Assembly: GCA_029983495.1 (NCBI GenBank)
Contig: JASBZJ010000021.1
Coordinates: forward strand, 1-13,870
Direction: 5' to 3'
From: Porphyromonas sp.
GTDB taxonomy: Bacteria > Bacteroidota > Bacteroidia > Bacteroidales > Porphyromonadaceae
Length of the DNA stretch: 13,870 bases
Both the position numbers and the translations under genes were made by a program. Under the pieces are notes generated by a model. It worked only from the letters and a program-made list of their open reading frames with translations. It searched no databases and was not told where the DNA came from. Every line of letters starts with the position of its first letter. Within the stretch, counting starts at the first letter, position 1. This document shows positions 8,366 to 13,870 of this stretch, in pieces.

Positions 8366-9301
8366 ATGAACTTCTTAGAAACACATAATGTAGTAAAGCG
8401 ATTTGGCAAGTATACAGCACTACACCACGCTTCGATTGAGGTAAAAAAGGGTACTGTTTTTGGGCTTTTAGGGCCCAATGGTGCTGGCAAAACAACGCTT
8501 ATACGTATAATAAACCGCATTACCGCACCCGATGAGGGGGAGGTAATTTTTGATGGTCGCCCATTCAAAGCTGAAGATGTAATGCGAATTGGCTATCTTC
8601 CCGAAGAGCGAGGTTTGTATAGAAAGATGAAAGTTGGTGAACAAGCACTATACCTAGCCAAACTAAAAGGGTTAAATAGTAAGGAAGCCCGAAAACGACT
8701 CGAATGGTGGTTTAGGAAATTCGAAATTGAAACTTGGTGGAGCAAAAAAGTTGAAGAACTAAGTAAAGGTATGCAACAGAAAGTGCAGTTTATTTGCACA
8801 GTTGTTCACGACCCTGAGTTCTTTATTTTTGACGAACCTTTTAGTGGTTTCGACCCTATAAATGCTGAATTACTAAAACGTGAAGTTTTAGAACTCAAAG
8901 AACGTGGTAAAACAATTATTTTCTCAACACACAATATGCAATCGGTTGAGGAAATTTGCGATGATATAGCACTCGTAAACAACGGAAAAATTGTGCTTAG
9001 TGGTAGTGTTGACAACGTAAGGCAAAGCTTCGATAAAGGAATTGTTTCGGTAACGGTTCTCTGCCAAGCACCCCTATTGCCCGAGGAACTTACCATGTTC
9101 AAAATTGTTGAAAGTAGCTACGAAAACGGAAAGCAATACCTACGTATCGAAAAAAACGAAGGGCAAACCAACCGCGAGCTACTAAATTTATTGCCTCAAC
9201 ACGTAAGTATTTATAGTCTACAGGAAGAGATACCCTCGATGAACGACATTTTTATTCATACAGTAGCCGCTCAAGAGGAGAGCATTACAATGAAAGCATG
9301 A
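8366..9301 (+). CDS. ABC transporter ATP-binding protein, NatA-like exporter
   Basis: A 311-residue cytosolic ATPase that drives the membrane protein encoded next. Visible motifs: Walker A GPNGAGKT (36-43), the YLPEERGLY segment that replaces the usual Q-loop in the NatA-type group (78-86), signature LSKGMQQ (132-138), Walker B FFIFDEP with catalytic E157, D-loop SGFDP (160-164), and H-loop H189 in STHNM. The C-terminal ~90 residues beyond the nucleotide-binding domain are typical of NatA-like proteins. The start ATG follows an AT-rich 88-base gap without a visible terminator or good promoter. Its TGA overlaps the ATG of the permease by 4 bases, implying coupled translation and a 1:1 complex. 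The family exports Na+ (NatAB) or other compounds; the substrate here is unknown. Confidence 0.93.
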   Translation: MNFLETHNVVKRFGKYTALHHASIEVKKGTVFGLLGPNGAGKTTLIRIINRITAPDEGEVIFDGRPFKAEDVMRIGYLPEERGLYRKMKVGEQALYLAKLKGLNSKEARKRLEWWFRKFEIETWWSKKVEELSKGMQQKVQFICTVVHDPEFFIFDEPFSGFDPINAELLKREVLELKERGKTIIFSTHNMQSVEEICDDIALVNNGKIVLSGSVDNVRQSFDKGIVSVTVLCQAPLLPEELTMFKIVESSYENGKQYLRIEKNEGQTNRELLNLLPQHVSIYSLQEEIPSMNDIFIHTVAAQEESITMKA

Positions 9302-10647
9302 GTAGATCTAATTGGAGCAAGTTTTGGGTCGTAGTTGCTCGCGAATTCAATGTTCGTGTTCGTAAGCGTTCGTTTATTGTTACAACCTTTTTAGTACCCA
9401 TTTTAATGATTGGTATTATGGGATTTGGTATATACATGGCTACGAACAATAAAAGTACCGAACATGTTGCCGTAATCGATAAAACAGGGGAATATATAAA
9501 CCTGCTTAAGAACAACGAAACCTACACATTTTTCAGCTCGAATAAAACGCTTGAACAATATAAAAAAGAGGGGAAAAACAACCCCGAGGGTGCAACGGTA
9601 ATATTGCAAATTACCGACGACCTGCTTGAAAACCCTAACGCCATAGCGTTGTATGGCTACAACGAAATTCCCATGGGTATTACCTCGTTCATAAAGGAAC
9701 ACCTCGACGAATATCTTACCGATAAAAAACTTCTTGCTACAAACATTCCCAATATCAAACAAGTGGTTGAGGAAAGCAAAGTTTCTATTTCAATACCAGA
9801 ATATAAATGGAAAAAGGATGGGGTACGAGAGCGTTCGAGTGGTGCAATGGCAGGAACCATAGGGCTCATTCTTTCCATCATTAGTTTTTCGTTTGTTATG
9901 ACGTATGGCTCGCTAGTTATGGCGGGGGTATTGGAAGAAAAGAAAAGTCGCATAATGGAAGTTATGGTTTCGAGCGTACGCCCCATTGATATGATGGGAG
10001 GAAAAATCGTTGGGATTGGCCTTGTAGGGTTATTCCAAATGGTACTTTGGATTGCATTTGCTATTATTTTGTTCATTATTGCATCAACGGTTGCTTTTGG
10101 CGGAATTTACGATCTCTCAGCAATAGCTAATATGTCGCAATCGGATATTTCAGCTGGTATAGCCATGGGGATGAATGCTTCCGAGTTTGACAATTTGCAA
10201 GGCATTGCTCAAATAATTTCGGGATACAATATTGCAAACTTACTGGTAATGTTCCTCATCTATTTTATTGGAGGATACCTACTTTACTCCTCGCTATATG
10301 CTGCCATTTCGGCTTCTATGACTAGCGATGAGGATGCCAACCAATATATAGCCCCTATTTCGATAATATTTCTGTTCGCTTTTTATGCGGGGCTCGGTAG
10401 CATGAATAACCCCAATGGGTCTCTAGCCTTATGGTGTTCAATGATACCTTTTACTTCGCCAGTTGTTATGCTCGTTCGTATTCCTTCGGGCGTTCCCATT
10501 TGGCAACAAATGCTTAGCGTTGTAATTTTGTACCTCACAACGGGTGGCTTGCTTTGGTTAAGCGCAAAAATATACCGTGTAGGCATTTTAATGTACGGTA
10601 AACGCCCATCGTTAAAGGAAATGTGGCGTTGGCTTTCGTATAAATAA
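9298..10647 (+). CDS. ABC-2 type permease, NatB-like exporter membrane subunit
   Basis: A 449-residue inner-membrane partner of the upstream ATPase. One N-terminal membrane helix (about 25-48) is followed by an extracytoplasmic domain of about 130 residues. Then comes a cluster of helices at about 186-211, 237-265, 308-339, 350-368 and 402-425. The loop EEKKSRIMEVMVSSVRP (213-229) is the hallmark of the ABC2_membrane_3/NatB group and probably contacts the ATPase. The basic tail RVGILMYGKRP (427-437) is cytoplasmic. The ATG overlaps the ATPase stop as ATGA. The hpt gene follows 49 bases later with no terminator between them, so read-through into the purine genes is plausible. The exported substrate is unknown. 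Confidence 0.9.
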   Translation: MSRSNWSKFWVVVAREFNVRVRKRSFIVTTFLVPILMIGIMGFGIYMATNNKSTEHVAVIDKTGEYINLLKNNETYTFFSSNKTLEQYKKEGKNNPEGATVILQITDDLLENPNAIALYGYNEIPMGITSFIKEHLDEYLTDKKLLATNIPNIKQVVEESKVSISIPEYKWKKDGVRERSSGAMAGTIGLILSIISFSFVMTYGSLVMAGVLEEKKSRIMEVMVSSVRPIDMMGGKIVGIGLVGLFQMVLWIAFAIILFIIASTVAFGGIYDLSAIANMSQSDISAGIAMGMNASEFDNLQGIAQIISGYNIANLLVMFLIYFIGGYLLYSSLYAAISASMTSDEDANQYIAPISIIFLFAFYAGLGSMNNPNGSLALWCSMIPFTSPVVMLVRIPSGVPIWQQMLSVVILYLTTGGLLWLSAKIYRVGILMYGKRPSLKEMWRWLSYK

Positions 10648-10696
10648 CTAAATAACAAACTCGCTTTAGCATCAATAACACAAACCTTATTAAAGA

Positions 10697-11239
10697 ATGA
10701 AAGATAAAGTACAGGTACACGACCTAACCTTTGTGCCTTACATAACCGCCTCGGAACTCGATAGCGCAATTAAAACCCTTGCTTTGCAAATAAAGAGTGA
10801 ATTAAAGGATATGGATCCCCTTTTTGTTTGTATTATGAACGGGGCGTTTATGTTTGCTGGCGAGCTACTAAGCCATATTGATGAGGATTACGAAGTTGCT
10901 TTTGCACAATACTCGTCGTATTGTGGTACATCTTCAACAAATCAACTTAAGGAAGTTCTACCCCTAAAGGTACCCATTAAAGATCGCGTGATAGTTATTA
11001 TTGAGGATCTTATTGATACTGGCTTTACGATGAAATGCCTTAAGGATAAGTATATTAACGAAGGGGCAAAAGCAGTTTATATTGCAACAATGCTATTAAA
11101 ACGCGAAGCACTAATAAATAGTGTTGAACCCGATTTTGTAGGCATTGAAATTAAGAATAAGTTTATTGTTGGGCACGGACTTGACTACGATGGAAGAGGT
11201 AGATTACTTAAGGACATCTACATTCTCGACGAAAACTAA
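10697..11239 (+). CDS. hpt: Hypoxanthine (guanine) phosphoribosyltransferase
   Basis: A 180-residue cytosolic type I phosphoribosyltransferase that salvages hypoxanthine, and probably guanine, with PRPP to give IMP or GMP. The PRPP loop IIEDLIDTGFTM is at 101-112, with the acidic pair E103-D104. The flexible catalytic loop SSYCGTSS is at 73-80. K135 (LLKREA) and the segment EPDFVGIEI...GHGLDYDGRGR (144-169) form the purine-binding side as in other HPRTs. The length is normal. The adk gene starts 27 bases after the stop, so the two are very likely co-transcribed, joining base salvage to adenylate interconversion. Guanine versus hypoxanthine preference cannot be told from the sequence. Confidence 0.95.
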   Translation: MKDKVQVHDLTFVPYITASELDSAIKTLALQIKSELKDMDPLFVCIMNGAFMFAGELLSHIDEDYEVAFAQYSSYCGTSSTNQLKEVLPLKVPIKDRVIVIIEDLIDTGFTMKCLKDKYINEGAKAVYIATMLLKREALINSVEPDFVGIEIKNKFIVGHGLDYDGRGRLLKDIYILDEN

Positions 11240-11256
11240 AAACAATCAATTACAAT

Positions 11257-11262
11257 AAAAGG
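11257..11262 (+). promoter_or_regulatory. Shine-Dalgarno-like sequence before adk
   Basis: AAAAGG ends 4 bases before the adk ATG and is extended by A to AAAAGGA. It is the only clearly purine-rich GG-containing site I see directly ahead of a start in this group; the other starts are preceded by A-rich DNA, as is usual for Bacteroidota. The spacing is short, so its importance is uncertain. Confidence 0.35.
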
Positions 11263-11266
11263 AATT

Positions 11267-11839
11267 ATGATTAATCTCGTTCTATTTGGCCCTCCCGGAA
11301 GTGGCAAGGGTACACAAGGTAAAGGAATTGCCGAACGCTACGGTTTAACGGCTGTGTCAACTGGTGATATTCTTCGAAGCGAAATGGCTAAAGGTACCCC
11401 CCTCGGCATAGAAGCTAAAAAACATATCGAAAAAGGGAACCTTGTACCCGACCAAGTTATCATTAACATGATGGAAGAGCTTATCCACAACCATGCCAAC
11501 GATGGACTACTTTTTGATGGTTTCCCTCGAACCGTAGAACAAGCAAAAGCATTTGATGCTATGCTTAAAAAGATGGGGCAAGCCGTTACAGCGCTTATTG
11601 AACTATCTGTTCCTGACGAGCAACTTGTAGTTCGTTTACTAAAACGTCGCGAAATCGAAGGGCGAAGTGACGATAATATTGAAACAATTACCAATCGCCT
11701 CGAGGTATACCACACCCAAACTGAACCCATTGTTGATTATTACCACTCTCAGGGGAAACATATTAAGATTGATGGTGTGGGAACCATTGACGAAATTGAA
11801 CAGCGTTTGCAACAAGCACTTGATGCAAAGCTAAAATAA
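11267..11839 (+). CDS. adk: Adenylate kinase
   Basis: A 190-residue cytosolic kinase catalysing ATP + AMP to 2 ADP. The P-loop GPPGSGKGT is at 8-16, the NMP-binding part has STGD (31-34) with R37, and DGFPRT is at 84-89. The LID is the short, zinc-free form: RREIEGRSDDN (127-137) replaces the long lid with its Cys cluster, and R144 lies in ITNRLEVY. This matches the short adenylate kinases of Bacteroidota. The ATG is preceded by a Shine-Dalgarno-like AAAAGG. It sits between hpt and obg with gaps of 27 and 39 bases, so it is almost certainly in one operon with them. Confidence 0.97.
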   Translation: MINLVLFGPPGSGKGTQGKGIAERYGLTAVSTGDILRSEMAKGTPLGIEAKKHIEKGNLVPDQVIINMMEELIHNHANDGLLFDGFPRTVEQAKAFDAMLKKMGQAVTALIELSVPDEQLVVRLLKRREIEGRSDDNIETITNRLEVYHTQTEPIVDYYHSQGKHIKIDGVGTIDEIEQRLQQALDAKLK

Positions 11840-11878
11840 CAGCATTACTATTAAGCCATATTCTATACTTCCTAATCC

Positions 11879-13078
11879 ATGGCAAACGAAGCCAACTTTG
11901 TAGACTACGCTAAAATACTATGCCGCTCGGGAAAGGGTGGTAACGGTTCGGTTCACTTTCGTCGTGAAAAGTATATACCTAAAGGGGGACCCGATGGAGG
12001 CGATGGAGGCGACGGAGGAAGTATTTACGTACGAGGTAATCGTAATTACTGGACTTTACTCCACCTCCGTTATAACCGGCACATCTTTGCCGATGACGGA
12101 AAGCCTGGTGCTGGTGCCCTAAAAACAGGAGCATCTGCAAGCGATATATACATTGACGTTCCTGAGGGAACTGCTATATACGATGCCTTTACGGGTGAAT
12201 TCGTGCTTGAAGTAACTCAACACGACGAGATTAAATTACTACTTAGAGGAGGAAAAGGAGGAAAGGGAAACGACCGCTTTAAAACTGCTATTAACCAAGC
12301 TCCACGGATTGCTCAAAAGGGCGAACCTGCACAGGAAGGTACTTTTATTTTCCAACTAAAAACATTAGCCGATGTTGGCTTAGTTGGTTTCCCCAACGCT
12401 GGCAAGTCCACTCTTTTAGCTTCGGTTTCCGCCGCAAAACCTAAAATAGCCGACTATCCCTTCACTACCCTTGTTCCAAATGTGGGTATTGTTGGTTACC
12501 ACAATGGCAAATCGTTTGTAATGGCCGATATTCCTGGCATTATTGAAGGGGCTTCGGAAGGAAAAGGCTTAGGACTGCAGTTCCTGCGCCATATCGAAAG
12601 GAACTCGTTGCTACTAATGATGATACCCATCGATACCGATAATATTGGTAAGGATTACGAAATTCTATTCAACGAACTGAAGCAGTACGACGAACAACTT
12701 GCTCGAAAACGAATAGTTCTTGCCATAACAAAGTGCGATCTTGCTGATGAGGAAATTATTGCTTGGAAGGAAAAGGAACTCCCCCCCAATATCCCTCATT
12801 GCTTTATTTCGGCTGTTACGGGGTTCGGTATTCCCCAACTAAAGGATCTACTTTGGGAAGAGTTAAATACCCCTCTGCCCTACGATAATTCCGAAATTGT
12901 ACATATGGCATTGCGCCCTAATGAACTTGGTGCACCAAGCAACGACTTATATATCACTACTACAACGAACAACTTCGGCGAGGACAATACCTATAACGAG
13001 GATGTGAATGAGGACGATGAATTGCTCGACATTGAATGGGACGATGATATTAAAGAAGAAATGGGGCTGGATATATGA
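11879..13078 (+). CDS. obg: Obg family GTPase (ObgE/CgtA)
   Basis: A 399-residue GTPase acting in late 50S ribosome assembly and growth control. The glycine-rich Obg fold covers about residues 1-160 (GKGGNGS at 18-24, then GGPDGGDGGDGGS at 36-48). The G domain has G1 GFPNAGKS (170-177), switch I PFTTL, G3 DIPG (217-220), G4 TKCD (284-287) and G5 SAV (311-313). The canonical NKxD Asn is Thr, which I recall as normal for Bacteroidota Obg proteins. After about residue 333 there is no OCT domain; instead there is a low-complexity, strongly acidic tail rich in D/E/N. The start matches family members (NFVDYAKI...CRSGKGG). The TGA overlaps the ATG of the next gene by 4 bases, implying translational coupling. 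Confidence 0.96.
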   Translation: MANEANFVDYAKILCRSGKGGNGSVHFRREKYIPKGGPDGGDGGDGGSIYVRGNRNYWTLLHLRYNRHIFADDGKPGAGALKTGASASDIYIDVPEGTAIYDAFTGEFVLEVTQHDEIKLLLRGGKGGKGNDRFKTAINQAPRIAQKGEPAQEGTFIFQLKTLADVGLVGFPNAGKSTLLASVSAAKPKIADYPFTTLVPNVGIVGYHNGKSFVMADIPGIIEGASEGKGLGLQFLRHIERNSLLLMMIPIDTDNIGKDYEILFNELKQYDEQLARKRIVLAITKCDLADEEIIAWKEKELPPNIPHCFISAVTGFGIPQLKDLLWEELNTPLPYDNSEIVHMALRPNELGAPSNDLYITTTTNNFGEDNTYNEDVNEDDELLDIEWDDDIKEEMGLDI

Positions 13079-13779
13079 ACAGTACAAATAGTATACCCCA
13101 TGAGCTGACTATCGATAATGACTTTGCTAAATTGTTACCCGAGTTTAGCATGGTCATGATAAAAGCAACTGTAGTAAATAGTCCATACAACGCCAGCCTA
13201 CAAGAAGAACTGGATCGTATTAAGGGACAAATTGCCACTAACTATACAATCCCCGAAATAAAGGATTTGGCTCCTATTCAGTATACTCGTAACGCCTATA
13301 AAGTTCTAGGTAAGGATCCCAACCGCTATCGACCTGCATCCGAACAATTGTATCGCCGAATACTTAAAGGTGATGGTATATATAAAATAAGCACCTTAGT
13401 TGATTTCGGCAATTTATTATCGCTCACTACAGGGTTTTCAGTTGGTGTATTCGATGCTACATGCGTACAAACGAATATAACTTTACGAAGAGGTAAAGTA
13501 ACCGATTATTACGAGGGAATCGGGCGTGGCATTCTTAACGTAGATGGCTTACCATTGTATGTTGACGATATAGGGCCGTTTGCTAATCCCACAAGCGATA
13601 GCGAACGTACAAAAGTGAGGAATAACACTACCGAAGCTCTTATTTTTATAAACTGCTTTGTTCCAAAAGAGCTAGGAGCAACTATAATGCTACAACAAGC
13701 CACCGATCGAGCAAAACAAATGCTTATAAATTACTTACAGGCCTCAAATATTGCTTGTAAATTATTCTCGGCAAGCTAA
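13075..13779 (+). CDS. Free-standing B3/4-domain protein, possible aminoacyl-tRNA editing factor
   Basis: A 234-residue protein matching the B3/4 domain found in the beta subunit of phenylalanyl-tRNA synthetase, where that domain removes tyrosine from mischarged tRNA-Phe. Hallmarks: AYKVLGKDPNRYRPASE (74-90), a segment with LVD..N..SL.TGFSVGVFD (108-127), and the GPFANPTSDSERT block (167-179). There are no B1, B5, catalytic-core or anticodon-binding parts, so it is not a synthetase subunit. It has no signal peptide and should be cytosolic. By inference it could hydrolyse mischarged tRNA or a free aminoacyl compound, but the activity of such stand-alone proteins is not something I can establish here. 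The ATG overlaps the obg stop as ATGA, so it is co-translated with obg. No terminator is evident in the 91 bases after it. Confidence 0.85.
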   Translation: MNSTNSIPHELTIDNDFAKLLPEFSMVMIKATVVNSPYNASLQEELDRIKGQIATNYTIPEIKDLAPIQYTRNAYKVLGKDPNRYRPASEQLYRRILKGDGIYKISTLVDFGNLLSLTTGFSVGVFDATCVQTNITLRRGKVTDYYEGIGRGILNVDGLPLYVDDIGPFANPTSDSERTKVRNNTTEALIFINCFVPKELGATIMLQQATDRAKQMLINYLQASNIACKLFSAS

Positions 13780-13870
13780 GAAGGCTTTGTAGACTCGTTT
13801 GTTGTTCTTTAGCATGGAGCAATATCGTATGCAGCGATTTTTTTCGTTTATCAAGCCAAATATAGTTTGA

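Noticed and set aside
9657..10076. Minus-strand open frame of 139 codons inside the permease gene
   Set aside because: It lies wholly opposite conserved permease coding sequence and shows no family motif.
11338..11730. Minus-strand open frame of 130 codons opposite adk
   Set aside because: Serine-rich antisense translation of a conserved gene; no independent support.
13814..13870. 18-codon open frame starting ATGGAGCAATAT and ending with TGA at the window edge
   Set aside because: Too short to judge, no family resemblance and no clear ribosome binding site. The 91 bases after the B3/4 gene otherwise show no gene, terminator or convincing promoter.

Overview
The window looks like an ordinary chromosomal stretch from a low-GC member of the Bacteroidota, most likely order Bacteroidales. 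The evidence is a roughly 2,000-residue alpha-2-macroglobulin of the Bacteroidota type, an Obg protein with the TK-x-D form of the G4 motif and an acidic tail, a zinc-free 190-residue adenylate kinase, few Shine-Dalgarno sequences, and -7 boxes of the form TAnnTTTG. I did not identify the genus. All large reading frames are intact. I see no rRNA, tRNA, CRISPR array, transposase or phage gene.

Left part (1-1505). An imperfect inverted repeat at 28-146 resembles insertion-sequence ends or a miniature element. It is followed by a minus-strand terminator and a minus-strand zinc alcohol dehydrogenase gene (270-1316). A 189-base divergent region (1317-1505) separates this gene from the macroglobulin gene. 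It holds two back-to-back candidate promoters, an 11-base direct repeat and two ATG-TAG start-stop units.

Middle (1506-8277). A 2,022-residue exported alpha-2-macroglobulin family protein keeps the usual MG2, bait-region, A2M and helical-barrel landmarks but lacks the thioester Cys-x-Glu-Gln. A strong terminator hairpin follows. Next comes a small PD-(D/E)xK protein related to the N-terminus of type I restriction HsdR subunits. I start it at an internal ATG (7789), not at the far-upstream TTG.

Right part (8366-13779). Six plus-strand genes are closely spaced: ABC exporter ATPase, ABC-2 permease, hpt, adk, obg and a free-standing B3/4-domain protein. The ATPase/permease pair and the obg/B3-4 pair each share a 4-base ATGA overlap, so each pair is probably translationally coupled. 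Purine salvage (Hpt), adenylate balance (Adk) and a guanine-nucleotide-sensing ribosome-assembly GTPase (Obg) form a sensible purine/translation group. The B3/4 protein resembles the tRNA-editing domain of phenylalanyl-tRNA synthetase and may add aminoacyl-tRNA quality control.

I found no clear new defence or mobile system. The best leads are the obg-coupled B3/4 protein, the thioester-less macroglobulin, the orphan PD-(D/E)xK protein and the inverted repeat at the left edge.
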